A DNA stretch of 64,000 nt from Streptomyces sp. RB17 (GCF_009604455.1 NZ_WEGL01000004.1:1-64000), one strand, 5' to 3'. Positions 49,564 through 59,091 are shown, numbered from the stretch's first letter. Notes: generated by a model from the sequence alone, not told the origin. Numbers and translations: made by a program.

Positions 49564-51602
49564 GAGAGGTGCGTCCTGTCCGTGATGATGTGGGCGACCT
49601 GGTGCTGTGGATCGAGACGTACGTAGTTCTCGCGGCCCCAGCGGTACGTCTCGCCGGTCAGCGCGTCGTGCGCGTCGAAGGTGTCGGCGCGGTCGAGGCC
49701 GAGGGCCGGCAGGTCGAGGTGGACCGTCGCCTCCCGGACGCTGTGCGGATCGAGGTTGAGGACCACCAGCACCCAGTCGTCCCCGACCCGCTTGGAGAAG
49801 CAGACCACCGCGTCGTTGTCCGCCCGGTGGAAGCGCAGGTTGCGGAGCTGCCGCAGGGCGGGGTGGTCCCGGCGGAGCCGGTTGAGCGTGGTGATCAGCG
49901 GGGCGAGGGTGTCACCGGAGGCGTCGGCCGCCTTCCAGTCCCGGGGCCGGTACTGGTACTTCTCCGAGTCGAGGTACTCCTCGCTGCCGGGTCCGGCGGG
50001 CACGTTCTCGTACAGCTCGTAGCCCGCGTAGACACCCCAGGTGGGTGCGGCCGTGGCGGCGAGCACGGCACGGACCGCGAAGGCCGCGCGGCCGCCGTAC
50101 TGCAGGAAGGCGTTGAGGATGTCCGGGGTGTTCACGAACAGGTTCGGCCGCAGGTAGGCCGCGCTCTCCTCGCCGCCGAGCCCGGCGAGTTCGGAGAGGT
50201 AGGACTCGACCTCCTCCTTGGAGTTGCGCCAGGTGAAGTAGGTGTAGGACTGGTGGAAGCCGACCCGCGCCAGGCTGTGCATCATCGCGGGACGGGTGAA
50301 CGCCTCGGCGAGGAAGAGGACGTCGGGATCGGTGGAGTGCACCTCCTCGATGAGCCGCTCCCAGAACCAGACCGGCTTGGTGTGCGGGTTGTCCACGCGG
50401 AAGATCCGCACCCCGTGCGCCATCCAGTGCCGCAGCAGGCGCAGGCACTCCGCGTACAGCCCCTCGGGCTCGGCGTCGAAGTCCAGGGGGTAGATGTCCT
50501 GGTACTTCTTCGGCGGGTTCTCCGCGTAGGCGATCGACCCGTCCAGCCGGTGCCGGAACCATTCGGGGTGCTCGGTGACCCAGGGGTGGTCCGGGGAGCA
50601 CTGCAGCGCGAAGTCCAGCGCCACCTCCAGGCCGAGCTCGCCGGCCCGGGCGACGAAGTGGTCGAAGTCGTCGAGGGTGCCGAGGTCCGGGTGGACGGCG
50701 TCGTGGCCGCCGGCCGGGGAGCCGATCGCCCAGGGCGACCCCGGGTCGTGCGGGCCTGCGGCCAGGGTGTTGCCGCGGCCCTTGCGGTGGGTGGTGCCGA
50801 TGGGATGGATCGGCGGCAGGTACACCACGTCGAAACCCATCGCGGCAACCGCTTCGAGGCGCTCGGCCGCGGTCCGCAGGGTCCCCGAGCGGGGCGGCTC
50901 CAGGACGCCGTCCGCGTTCACCGAGGCGGGCACGGCCCCCTCGGAGCGCGGGAAGAGCTCGTACCAGGCCCCGAACAGCGCCCGCTCCCGGTCGACGCGC
51001 AGCGGCAGCTCCTCGGAGCAGGTCACCAGCTCGCGCAGCGGATGGGCGGCCAGGGTGCCGGTCACCTCGGTGCCGAGGGCGGCGGCGAGCCGGTCGTCGG
51101 GGGCGAGCGTGCCGTCCAGGAGCCGGTCGCGCGCCGTCTCGAGCACCTCCCGGGCGCGCTGCGGACCGTCGGCCGGCAGCTTGTGCAGCGCCCGCTCCAG
51201 CAGCAGCGCGCCCTCCGCCAGCACCAGCTCCACGTCGATCCGGGCCGGGACCTTGATCCGCGCGGTGTGCCGCCAGGTGGCCAGGGGATCGGTCCAGGCC
51301 TCGACCCGGTACGTCCATTCGCCCTCCCGGTCGGCCGAGACCTGCGCGGCGTACCGGTCGGTGCCCGGGGCGATGAGCCGCATGGGCGTGAAGGGTCCGG
51401 GCACACCGTCCGGGCCGGTCAGGACGACGTTCGCGGCGACCGCGTCGTGCCCCTCCCGGAAGACCGTGGCGGACACCTCGAACAGCTCGCCCGGCACGGC
51501 GCGGGCGGGCCGGCGGCCCGCGTCCACCTGGGGTCGGACGTCCCGCACGGGTATCCGGCCGACGGTGGGGGCCGGCCGACGGACGTCGGGCTTGCCTTGC
51601 AT
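49560..51602 (-). CDS. glgE: Alpha-1,4-glucan:maltose-1-phosphate maltosyltransferase
   Basis: Predicted 680-residue GH13_3 enzyme that transfers maltosyl units from alpha-maltose-1-phosphate to growing alpha-1,4-glucan. The N-terminal VGRIPVRDVRPQVDAGRRPARA and EVSATVFREGHDAV are diagnostic. The nucleophile Asp is in IFRVDNPHTKP, the acid/base Glu in LFLAEAFTRP, and ENPPKKYQDIYPLDF lines the donor site. ATG 51602 is preferred over 51608 or 51641 because GGAGG lies 7 nt before it. It begins 82 bp after the MinD-like gene on the same strand. Confidence 0.95.
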   Translation of the reverse strand: MQGKPDVRRPAPTVGRIPVRDVRPQVDAGRRPARAVPGELFEVSATVFREGHDAVAANVVLTGPDGVPGPFTPMRLIAPGTDRYAAQVSADREGEWTYRVEAWTDPLATWRHTARIKVPARIDVELVLAEGALLLERALHKLPADGPQRAREVLETARDRLLDGTLAPDDRLAAALGTEVTGTLAAHPLRELVTCSEELPLRVDRERALFGAWYELFPRSEGAVPASVNADGVLEPPRSGTLRTAAERLEAVAAMGFDVVYLPPIHPIGTTHRKGRGNTLAAGPHDPGSPWAIGSPAGGHDAVHPDLGTLDDFDHFVARAGELGLEVALDFALQCSPDHPWVTEHPEWFRHRLDGSIAYAENPPKKYQDIYPLDFDAEPEGLYAECLRLLRHWMAHGVRIFRVDNPHTKPVWFWERLIEEVHSTDPDVLFLAEAFTRPAMMHSLARVGFHQSYTYFTWRNSKEEVESYLSELAGLGGEESAAYLRPNLFVNTPDILNAFLQYGGRAAFAVRAVLAATAAPTWGVYAGYELYENVPAGPGSEEYLDSEKYQYRPRDWKAADASGDTLAPLITTLNRLRRDHPALRQLRNLRFHRADNDAVVCFSKRVGDDWVLVVLNLDPHSVREATVHLDLPALGLDRADTFDAHDALTGETYRWGRENYVRLDPQHQVAHIITDRTHLS

Positions 51603-51684
51603 GGTCATGCCTCCTGGCACCGAAGTAAGAGCCTGCGTCACATCGGCTCTGAGGTCGTGGACCCGGCTCTGGCGGGCACCGGGG

Positions 51685-52479
51685 TCAGGGCAGGGAACGG
51701 GGATGCGGCGCAGGCCGGCGCAGCGCCGTGGTCCCGTTGCTCACGGCGGCGATGATGCTGCGGTAGCCCGCCACCAGCGGGTGGTGCGGATAAGCCGTGC
51801 TGAACAGCCGCTCCCCGGCCAGCGAGGCCATCTCGGGGGCGTAGGGCAGCACCACGCTGATCCGGGTGCCGAAGGCGCTTTCCACCTTCGCGCGCAGCGG
51901 CTCCGGCGCCGTTCCGGCCGGCACCAGGTTCACCGCCACGCTCAGCCGCCCGCAGCCGAGACGGTCGGCGAGCGACATCGTCTCGGCGGCGCCCGCCATG
52001 TCCAGCCGGTCCGCCCGGGTGACCACCACCAGGGCGTCCGAGCTGGCCATCGAGGTCACCGTCTCGTTGTTGAAGCCGGCGTGGGTGTCGAGGAGCAGCA
52101 CGTCGAGGGCGAGCGAGTCGATCAGCCGGTCGAATCCCTCCCTGAGCAGCCCGACGTCGTAGCCGCGCCCCATGATCTCGTTGATGCCCGTGGCCCGGCT
52201 GCGGGCCGGCACCACGAAGAAGCCGTCGTGACCGGCGTCCGCCTCCGCGGCGTAGGCGGCGTCCTCGATCTCGCACCGCCCGATCAGGTAGTCGGTCAGG
52301 GAGCGCCGGACGGTGCCGAGCGCGTCCCCGAACAGGACGTCCAGAGCGGGCGTCTGGATGTCGGTGTCCACCAGGGCGACCCGGTGTCCGGAGGAGGCCA
52401 GCAGCACCGCCAGGTTGGCGGCCGTGCTGGACTTGCCCGTGCCGCCCCGGTACGAGTGCACGGTGATGATCTGCGACAT
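51685..52479 (-). CDS. MinD/ParA-like ATPase
   Basis: Predicted 264-residue P-loop protein. The deviant Walker A is SYRGGTGKSSTAANLA (residues 9-24), followed by VALVDTDIQTPALDVLFG and Walker B LDVLLLDTHAGF. The C-terminus (RRPAPHPRSLP) is a short basic tail. Such ATPases dimerise on ATP and often position or regulate partner proteins at the membrane. It follows the PP2C gene by 18 bp and precedes glgE, so it probably serves the signalling module or localises the glucan enzymes. Confidence 0.82.
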   Translation of the reverse strand: MSQIITVHSYRGGTGKSSTAANLAVLLASSGHRVALVDTDIQTPALDVLFGDALGTVRRSLTDYLIGRCEIEDAAYAAEADAGHDGFFVVPARSRATGINEIMGRGYDVGLLREGFDRLIDSLALDVLLLDTHAGFNNETVTSMASSDALVVVTRADRLDMAGAAETMSLADRLGCGRLSVAVNLVPAGTAPEPLRAKVESAFGTRISVVLPYAPEMASLAGERLFSTAYPHHPLVAGYRSIIAAVSNGTTALRRPAPHPRSLP

Positions 52480-52497
52480 GGTCTGCCCCCGGTTCCG

Positions 52498-53733
52498 TCA
52501 GGAGGCGCGCCGGTGCACGGCCATCATGGTGATGTCGTCCGACTGCTCGGCGGGGCCGACGAACGCGCCCAGTACGCCGTCCATGTGGTCGAGGAGTTCC
52601 TCGCCGCGCATCGCCGCCTCGGTCAGCTGCTTGATCATCAGGTCGTTGCCGAAGAACCGTCCCGTCTCCGAGCGCGCCTCGGTCACGCCGTCGGTGTAGA
52701 TGAAGAGGGTGTCGCCGGGGCTGATCTGCGTGTAGCCGAGCGAGAAGGTGACATCGGGGATGACGCCGACGGCCGGCCCGGTCGGTTCGAGGAGCACCGG
52801 TTCGGCCCCGTCGGCGCTGACCAGGACCGGCGGGTTGTGGCCGCCGTTGATGTAGACGAGGTTGCCGGTGAGCGGGTCGAGCACGCCGAAGAAGAGGGTG
52901 GCGAAGTAGCCCTGCCTGATGTGGTTGCGGGTCAGGTAGTTGTTGGTGCCGACCACCGCGTTGAGCAGCGGGGTCGCCCCGACGACGGGGATCGCGCGGG
53001 TCTGCTCCTCCCACACGGTGGCCTCGTTCAGCACATCGGCGGCGATCAGGTTCTGCAGCCCGCTCTGCTCAGCGGTGTGCCGCAGCAGGCTGCGGATCAG
53101 CGCCATGAACAGGGCGGCGCCCACCCCCTTGTCGCAGACGTCGGCCACGACCAGGGCCAGCCGGCGCCGGTTGACCAGTTCGAAGACGTCGTAGAAGTCC
53201 CCGGCGACGGTGCGGGCCGGCCGGAAGCGGACGTCGATCTCCCAGTGGTCGGGGCTGGGCAGCGTGTCCGGCAGGAAGCCCAGCTGGATCTCCCGGCCGA
53301 TCTCCAGCTCCCGTTCGTAGCTGAGGAGTTCGGCGTGGGCGGCCACGTCCTCCAGGGTCCGGCTGAACTCGGCGTGCTCGTGGCAGGTGCGCAGCCGGGC
53401 ACGGACCAGCTCCGGGTGGAACGGGGGCACGAGATAGTCGGTGCCCGCCTGGACGTGTCCGCCGAGCAGGTGCAGATCGTGGTCGGCGAACGCCACGACG
53501 GTCGGCTGCTGTCCCTCGTCGTCGAGCCGCCGTACGACGGCCTTCACCGTGGCCGGTGCCAGCCGGGCGGAGACGAGCAGCACCTCGGTCTCGCCGAGCT
53601 GGCCCGGCGCCAGTGCGAGCGCCTCGCCCGGGGTACGGCGGCGGACCTCGAACCGCAGCGTCTCCAGCGCGGCCAGCAACTCGGCCGGAGCACGGCGGTG
53701 TTCGTCAAGGAGCAGCACCTTCGTGTGTGACAT
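52498..53733 (-). CDS. RsbU/SpoIIE-type PP2C phosphatase with degenerate receiver
   Basis: Predicted 411-residue regulator. Residues 1-120 have a receiver fold, but the phospho-acceptor position reads EVLLVSARLAP (Ser near 55 instead of Asp) and the usual Lys-Pro reads YLVPPFHPEL. A short coiled coil leads to the PP2C domain (about 180-405; GDFYDVFE, ADVCDKGVGA, FIYTDGVTE, SDDITMMAV). It should dephosphorylate a STAS antagonist. It sits between the RsbW-like and MinD-like genes. Confidence 0.85.
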   Translation of the reverse strand: MSHTKVLLLDEHRRAPAELLAALETLRFEVRRRTPGEALALAPGQLGETEVLLVSARLAPATVKAVVRRLDDEGQQPTVVAFADHDLHLLGGHVQAGTDYLVPPFHPELVRARLRTCHEHAEFSRTLEDVAAHAELLSYERELEIGREIQLGFLPDTLPSPDHWEIDVRFRPARTVAGDFYDVFELVNRRRLALVVADVCDKGVGAALFMALIRSLLRHTAEQSGLQNLIAADVLNEATVWEEQTRAIPVVGATPLLNAVVGTNNYLTRNHIRQGYFATLFFGVLDPLTGNLVYINGGHNPPVLVSADGAEPVLLEPTGPAVGVIPDVTFSLGYTQISPGDTLFIYTDGVTEARSETGRFFGNDLMIKQLTEAAMRGEELLDHMDGVLGAFVGPAEQSDDITMMAVHRRAS

Positions 53734-53743
53734 CTCGTCTCAT

Positions 53744-54253
53744 CTATTCGTGGTGGTTGCGGTGGATCGTCAGCACGCTGACGTTGCGCCCCGCCACCAG
53801 CTCGTAGTCGAAGCGGTCCACCGCCGTCAGCGCCAGGAAGACCCCGAGTCCGCCGACGGCGCGCCGGGCCAGCGGCACCTCCAGGTCGGGCGGCTTCATT
53901 CCGCCGCGCGGGTCGAAGGCCGGGGCGTCGTCGGCGAAGCGCACCCACACCCGGTCCGGGGTGACCCCGCCGTCCACCCAGATGTCGCCCGGCGCCCCGC
54001 GGTAGCCGTGCATGACGATGTTGGTCGCCAGTTCGTCGGCCGCCAGCCGCAGCCGGTAGGTCTCGCTGCCGCTCAGCCGGCCCGACCGCCCCAGCTCCAG
54101 GACGAACCCGGCGACCAGGTCCAGGGATGCGAGGTCGGCCGGGATCCGCAGCCCCCCGACGGGGGCGGCGAGCGGCGTTCCGGCACAGCCTGCCTCGCAC
54201 CAGTCGTGCCCGGCAGTGTGTTTGGCCGACGCGGCCCCGGAGTCGATCGCCAT
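53744..54253 (-). CDS. RsbW-like anti-sigma/ATPase protein
   Basis: Predicted 169-residue GHKL kinase-type protein. The N-box is LAADELATNIVMHGY, the G1-like box FADDAPAFDPR and the G2-like box VGGLGVFLALTAVDRFDY. RsbW proteins bind a sigma factor or phosphorylate a STAS protein. An N-terminal extension contains HDWCEAGCAGTP, which could form a redox or metal site. It lies between a STAS gene (12 bp) and a PP2C gene (10 bp), forming a compact partner-switching cassette. Confidence 0.87.
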   Translation of the reverse strand: MAIDSGAASAKHTAGHDWCEAGCAGTPLAAPVGGLRIPADLASLDLVAGFVLELGRSGRLSGSETYRLRLAADELATNIVMHGYRGAPGDIWVDGGVTPDRVWVRFADDAPAFDPRGGMKPPDLEVPLARRAVGGLGVFLALTAVDRFDYELVAGRNVSVLTIHRNHHE

Positions 54254-54265
54254 CTTCCGCCCCTC

Positions 54266-54577
54266 TCAGGCGTCGATCAGCTCGATGCTGTGGTCGAAGC
54301 CGGCCAGCCGGATGGTCCGGCTCACCGGCTCCGTGGCCCCGATCACGGCGATGCGCACCTCGTCGCCCATCTTCTGGCGGGCGAAGACCAGCGAGCGCAG
54401 TCCCGCGCTGGACAGGTAGTCGAGGGCGCGCGCGTCTATCTCCAGGCGCACCGCGCCCTCCTCGGCGGCCTGGTCGACCAGGTCGTGGAAGCGGGGCGCG
54501 GTGGACGCGTCGAGTTCGCCCTTGATCTCGATGGTCGCGATGCCCTCGGTCACGCTGAGGATTCCGTCGAACGACAT
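54266..54577 (-). CDS. STAS-domain anti-sigma antagonist (1)
   Basis: Predicted 103-residue RsbV-like protein. The phosphorylatable serine is in LDYLSSAGLRSLVFA (Ser56 or Ser57), and GELDASTAPRF is the N-terminal STAS signature. AAGGAG lies 8 nt before ATG. It is expected to be the substrate of the adjacent RsbW-like kinase and PP2C phosphatase. It follows glgX by 53 bp on the same strand. Confidence 0.9.
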   Translation of the reverse strand: MSFDGILSVTEGIATIEIKGELDASTAPRFHDLVDQAAEEGAVRLEIDARALDYLSSAGLRSLVFARQKMGDEVRIAVIGATEPVSRTIRLAGFDHSIELIDA

Positions 54578-54629
54578 GAACAGCTCTCCTTCTGTGAGGC
54601 CTTGCGTGGTGCGGCGTGCGGGCGGCGGA

Positions 54630-56774
54630 TCAGCCGGTGCGCCGGCCGCGGCCGACGAGGATCACCAGCGCGTGCGGGCCGAGGTGGTACCGGCCCGGAT
54701 GGTGCAGCTCGCTCTCGCCGCCCACCTCGGCCAGGCCGTCGGGCGCGGCGAGCGAGGTGTCGGCGAACAGGTGCCAGGCCTGTCCCTGGGGCAGACCGGG
54801 CAGCTCCAGGTCGTGCGGCTCCCAGTGGGCGTTGACGGCGACGTAGACGTGGTCGTCGACGACCGTGCCGCCCTTGGCGTGCCGTCCGCACCGCATCAGG
54901 CCGAGCACCCGGCTGTGCGCCGACCAGTCCGGCTCCCAGGCCCGCACGCCGTGCCAGCTGATGTCGGGATAGCCGCTGCCGACCCGGTCGGAGCCGACGG
55001 GGTGGTCGGCCGAGCGCAGCACCGGGTGGGCGTGCCGGAAGGCGATCAGGCGCCGGCTGAACTCCAGCAGTTCGGCGTTGGCCTCGACGAGCCCCCAGTC
55101 GAACCAGGAGAGCTCGTTGTCCTGGCAGTAGCCGTTGTTGTTGCCGAGCTGGGTGCGCCCGACCTCGTCGCCGGCCAGGATCATCGGAACGCCCTGGCTG
55201 GTGAGCAGGATGCCCAGCAGGTTCTTCATCTGCCGCATCCTGAGGCCGCGGACGTGCGCGGAGGCGCTCGGCCCCTCCTCGCCGCAGTTCCAGCTGTGGT
55301 TGTCGTTGGCGCCGTCGCGGTTGTCCTCGCCGTTGGCCTCGTTGTGCTTGTCGTTGTACGACACCAGGTCGTTGAGGGTGAATCCGTCGTGTGCGGTGAT
55401 GAAGTTGACCGACGCCGAGGCGGTACGGCCCCGGTACAGGTCGGGGGAGCCGGCCAGGCGGGTGGCCAGGTCGCCGACCAGGCCCGGCTCGCCCTTGACG
55501 AACCGGCGCACCGTGTCCCGGTACTTGCCGTTCCACTCCGACCAGCGGCCGTAGTTCGGGAACGCGCCCACCTGGTAGAGGCCGGCCGCGTCCCAGGCCT
55601 CGGCGATCAGCTTGGTGTGGCGCAGGATCGGGTCGTGGGCCAGCTGTTCCAGCAGCGGCGGGTTGGGCAGCGGGGTGCCGTCGGGCGCCCGGTCGAGGAT
55701 GGCCGCGAGATCGAAGCGGAAGCCGTCGATGTGGTACTCGGACACCCAGTAGCGCAGACAGGACAGCACGAAGTCGCGGACCACCGGGTGGTTGCAGTTG
55801 ACGGTGTTGCCGGTCCCGCTGAAGTTGTAGTACTCGCCCCGGGGCGTGAGCATGTAGTAGGTGGCGTTGTCCAGGCCCCGGAACGAGATGGTCGGGCCGT
55901 GCTCGTTGCCCTCGGCGGTGTGGTTGAACACCACGTCGAGCACGACCTCGATGCCGGCCCGGTGCAGCTCCCTCACGAGGGTCTTGAACTCGTCGGCCTG
56001 CATCCCGAACCGGCCCGTGGCCGCGTAGCCGGCCTTGGGCGCGAAGAACGAGACGGTGTTGTAGCCCCAGTAGTTGTGGAGCCGTTCGCCGGTGGCCGGA
56101 TCGGTACGCGGGTTGTCCAGCTCGTCGAACTCGAACACCGGCAGCAGCTCGACGCAGTTGACGCCGAGGTCCTTCAGGTAGGGGATCTTCTCCCGCAGGC
56201 CCGCGTAGGTGCCCGGGGCGCTCACCCCGGACGAGGGATGGCGGGTGAAGCCGCGGACGTGGGTCTCGTAGATCACCAGGTCCGCGGTGGGGATGCCGAG
56301 CGGGGTGTCGTCGCCCCAGTCGAAGTCCTCGTCGAGGACCTTGGCCCGGTAGGGGTAGACGTCGTCCCAGTCCGGCTCGCGCCCCCATACGTCCCGGCCG
56401 GAGATCAGCCGGGCGTAGGGGTCGCTGAGCACGGCGCCGGCGTCGAACCGGTCGCCGGCCTCCGGGTCGAAGGGGCCGTCGGCGCGGAATCCGTACTCCA
56501 GGTTCTCCGCGTCGAGGTCGAAGACCGTCATCGCGTACACGCTGCCGATGCGGAACTCCGGTGGGAACTCCAGTTCGGCGGTGGGGCGGCGGGCGCCCTC
56601 CTCGAAGAGGACCAGCCGCATGGAGGTGGCCCGGTCGGAGTAGACGGAGAAGTTGATTCCCCCCGGGACCGGATGGGCGCCGTACGGGAAGGGCCGTCCG
56701 GCCCGGACCCGGTAGCCGCCGATCCGGCGGGTGGGGAACGCGTCGACGCGCTCACGTGTCTCCTGGACGGTCAT
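54630..56774 (-). CDS. glgX: Glycogen debranching enzyme
   Basis: Predicted 714-residue GH13 isoamylase-type enzyme that cleaves alpha-1,6 branches. CBM48 (about 20-130, PYGAHPVPGGINFSVYSD) is followed by the barrel with VIYETHVRGFT, VVFNHTAEGNEHGP, nucleophile Asp in GFRFDLAAILDR, Glu in LIAEAWDAAG and Asp in ITAHDGFTLNDLVSYN. The ATG overlaps the stop of the preceding STAS gene (ATGA), so its translation depends on that regulator gene being read. Confidence 0.93.
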   Translation of the reverse strand: MTVQETRERVDAFPTRRIGGYRVRAGRPFPYGAHPVPGGINFSVYSDRATSMRLVLFEEGARRPTAELEFPPEFRIGSVYAMTVFDLDAENLEYGFRADGPFDPEAGDRFDAGAVLSDPYARLISGRDVWGREPDWDDVYPYRAKVLDEDFDWGDDTPLGIPTADLVIYETHVRGFTRHPSSGVSAPGTYAGLREKIPYLKDLGVNCVELLPVFEFDELDNPRTDPATGERLHNYWGYNTVSFFAPKAGYAATGRFGMQADEFKTLVRELHRAGIEVVLDVVFNHTAEGNEHGPTISFRGLDNATYYMLTPRGEYYNFSGTGNTVNCNHPVVRDFVLSCLRYWVSEYHIDGFRFDLAAILDRAPDGTPLPNPPLLEQLAHDPILRHTKLIAEAWDAAGLYQVGAFPNYGRWSEWNGKYRDTVRRFVKGEPGLVGDLATRLAGSPDLYRGRTASASVNFITAHDGFTLNDLVSYNDKHNEANGEDNRDGANDNHSWNCGEEGPSASAHVRGLRMRQMKNLLGILLTSQGVPMILAGDEVGRTQLGNNNGYCQDNELSWFDWGLVEANAELLEFSRRLIAFRHAHPVLRSADHPVGSDRVGSGYPDISWHGVRAWEPDWSAHSRVLGLMRCGRHAKGGTVVDDHVYVAVNAHWEPHDLELPGLPQGQAWHLFADTSLAAPDGLAEVGGESELHHPGRYHLGPHALVILVGRGRRTG

Positions 56775-57112
56775 CGGCTCGTGCGTTCCCGTGCCGCGTC
56801 CAGGTCTTCCTCGATCTGGAAGAAGTCCAGGAACCCGGTGGCGGACATCACGAACCGGACCTCCTCCGACAGGCCGACCAGGGTCACCGCGGTCTGCAGC
56901 TGCTGGGCCCTGCGATGCACGATCAGCAGGGTGCGCAGACCCGCGCTGGAGACGTAGCTGACCCCGCTGAGGTCGATCAGCAGCCGGCTGCCCTGTCCGA
57001 CGAACGGCAGCAGCTGGGCCTGGAGCCCGCCGGACGTGGTGGAGTTGATCTCTCCTTCGAGGACGACCACCGCGGTGTCGCCCTCGGTGCGGGAACTGAG
57101 CTTGACGGTCAT
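56771..57112 (-). CDS. STAS-domain anti-sigma antagonist (2)
   Basis: Predicted 113-residue RsbV-like protein. The serine motif is VSYVSSAGLRTLLIV (Ser55/Ser56), and GEINSTTSGGL is the start of the STAS fold. Both ends overlap neighbours by 4 nt: its ATG with the stop of the AGE-family gene and its stop with the glgX start. The stoichiometric coupling of a signalling protein to two sugar enzymes is unusual. Confidence 0.9.
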   Translation of the reverse strand: MTVKLSSRTEGDTAVVVLEGEINSTTSGGLQAQLLPFVGQGSRLLIDLSGVSYVSSAGLRTLLIVHRRAQQLQTAVTLVGLSEEVRFVMSATGFLDFFQIEEDLDAARERTSR

Positions 57113-58947
57113 GCCGCCACCTCCGTACGGGCCACGGGGGCCAGCCGGACCTTGACCTTGACCCGGCCGGACGTCTCGGGCAGGTGCACGAGCAGGTCCT
57201 CGGCGTCGAAGGCGGTGTGCGGCTCGCCATCGATCTCGACGGACTCGATGCGCACGGATCCGCGCGGCAGCAGGTCCGGCGCCACGCGCAGCACCCGGCC
57301 CTCGACCAGGGCGGGGTCCGGCTTGAACCAGAAGTCCATGGCGCTGCCCCCCAGCAGCAGGTTGTTGTAGACGGCCGCCAGGTAGCACAGCTCGGCCGAG
57401 TGGTACATCGACATCGAGTGGCTGCCCTTGAGCCGCTCGACCCCGAGCAGGTACGGCAGCCCGTTCGCGAGCACGTTGAAGTAGACGGCGCCCTCGTCGT
57501 GGTCGAGGAAGAAGGCGTTGTAGAAGGCCTGGGCGTCCCGGGCCTCGCCCTGGAAGTCCGCCCGGCCCGTGATGCCGTGCAGGATGAGGTAGGCGAGGAT
57601 CGCCTGCTCCTGCTGCCACCACGCCTTGCGGTCGTGCCAGGTGAACCGGTGCCTCTCCTCGCCGTCCACCCGGACCCGCTCCAGCACGTCGTACCAGCCG
57701 CCGCGCTGCCGGTCCGCGCCCCACTCGGGCATGGTCTCGCCGAGGGTCGTGGCCAGCTCCAGATAGCCCTCCTTGGGACGCAGCGAGTGCATCCGCATCA
57801 GGTTCCAGGCGATCTTGAGGTTGTGGCCGACGACCGCCCGGTTCTGCTGCCAGCCGTGCGTGGTGTCGTGGGACCAGTCCTTGTGGAACCGTTCCTGCAC
57901 GAAGGGGCTGTGCTCCGGGTCGGGGAAACGGGTGGTGATGGTGTCGAAGGTGTACTCCAGCATGTCGGCGTACGTCTTCTCACCGGTGGCCAGGTACAGG
58001 TTGATCAGATAGGCCGGTGCGTGGTCGCCGACGGAGTTCCAGTTCTTGCGGGCCCGGTTGGGGCCGAGCGACTCGTGCTCCGGGCTGAGCAGGATCGGGT
58101 CGATGTGCGAGAAGTAGCCGCCGTGCTCCGGGTCCAGGTAGAACCGGTCGAAGAGCCGGATCGTGGCGTCCGCGTCGGCCTTGATCCGGGGGTCGCCGGT
58201 GATCCGGTACGTCTGGACCGGACCGGCCAGCGCGTAGATCTGCTCGTACGCGGGCAGCGCGTCGTAGTCGTCGGAGAACTCCGAGGTGAACAGCTTGGTC
58301 TCGACGTCCCCGTCGACCTTGAGGCCGTGGTACCAGTACACGACGTTCTCGTCGGCGTCCACGAACCGCATGTGCTCGCGCAGGTACTCGGTGCCCCGCT
58401 CGGCGATCTCCAGGTACTCGTCGTCGCCGGTCAGCAGGAACGCGGACGCCATGCCGTACACCAGCCGGGAGATGGTGTCCGTCTCCTGGACGTGGCTGGC
58501 GGTCTTCTCGCCGCTGAGCCGTATCTCCGTGCGGTACCGGGTGAAGTCGATGGGCCCGTCGCCGAACTGGGCCTTGCGGTAGAAGGCGGCGATCTCGCGG
58601 ATCTGCCGGACCCACCAGCCGGCCTCCTCGAACCGGTGGTCGTCCGCCTGCCGGCCGGTGAAGACCAGCCGCTTGGCCTCGAACCGCAGCCCGTCCGCGT
58701 GCGGGTAGAAGACGCCGTACGCCAGGACGTAACGGCCCTCCTCCAGCAGGGAGTCGATGTGGCCGCTGGCGTCCTGGTAGGGCTCCCCGAGGTTGTGCAG
58801 CAGCTCGGCGCCGGGACCGCCGTCCAGGGAGACGTCGAAGGGGCGGCCGTCGGCGGTGACGAGCGTGAAGACGCGCGCCTCGCGGTCGAATCCGGCCACC
58901 CGGCCGGCGATGGTGTCGGAGAACGTGAAGTTGACGGTGTCGGACAT
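57109..58947 (-). CDS. AGE-family (N-acylglucosamine 2-epimerase-like) sugar isomerase
   Basis: Predicted 612-residue protein. After an N-terminal beta-rich domain of about 100 residues, an (alpha/alpha)6 barrel carries AGE-type motifs (VYWYHGLKVDGD, KNWNSVGDHAPAYLINLYL, HDTTHGWQQNRAVVGHNLKIAWNLMR, WWQQEQAILAYL). Conserved histidines in HDTTHGW, GHN and the late HSMSMYHSAELCYL could be catalytic. The family includes epimerases for GlcNAc, cellobiose and mannose. GAAGGG 7 nt before ATG 58947 supports the start. The substrate may be a gluco-oligosaccharide linked to the glgX/glgE route, by context only. Confidence 0.8.
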   Translation of the reverse strand: MSDTVNFTFSDTIAGRVAGFDREARVFTLVTADGRPFDVSLDGGPGAELLHNLGEPYQDASGHIDSLLEEGRYVLAYGVFYPHADGLRFEAKRLVFTGRQADDHRFEEAGWWVRQIREIAAFYRKAQFGDGPIDFTRYRTEIRLSGEKTASHVQETDTISRLVYGMASAFLLTGDDEYLEIAERGTEYLREHMRFVDADENVVYWYHGLKVDGDVETKLFTSEFSDDYDALPAYEQIYALAGPVQTYRITGDPRIKADADATIRLFDRFYLDPEHGGYFSHIDPILLSPEHESLGPNRARKNWNSVGDHAPAYLINLYLATGEKTYADMLEYTFDTITTRFPDPEHSPFVQERFHKDWSHDTTHGWQQNRAVVGHNLKIAWNLMRMHSLRPKEGYLELATTLGETMPEWGADRQRGGWYDVLERVRVDGEERHRFTWHDRKAWWQQEQAILAYLILHGITGRADFQGEARDAQAFYNAFFLDHDEGAVYFNVLANGLPYLLGVERLKGSHSMSMYHSAELCYLAAVYNNLLLGGSAMDFWFKPDPALVEGRVLRVAPDLLPRGSVRIESVEIDGEPHTAFDAEDLLVHLPETSGRVKVKVRLAPVARTEVAA

Positions 58948-59091
58948 GGTCACACCCTTCGCATTATGATTTTGAATTCGTCCGGGACTGATGAACCATC
59001 GAATCTCCCGTTCTTGACATTCCGCGAACTGTCACATCTTCAGCGGGCTCGTATCCGCAGGACAAAGAGCGGTCGCGGACTTCCTGAACTT
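58948..59091 (-). promoter_or_regulatory. AT-rich gap before the AGE-family gene, possible internal promoter
   Basis: This 144-bp gap is the largest inside the leftward run and is clearly AT-richer than its surroundings. CATAAT (58968-58963, minus strand) is a good -10 candidate 15 nt before the start codon, but no clear -35 is seen. Transcription may restart here. Confidence 0.4.
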
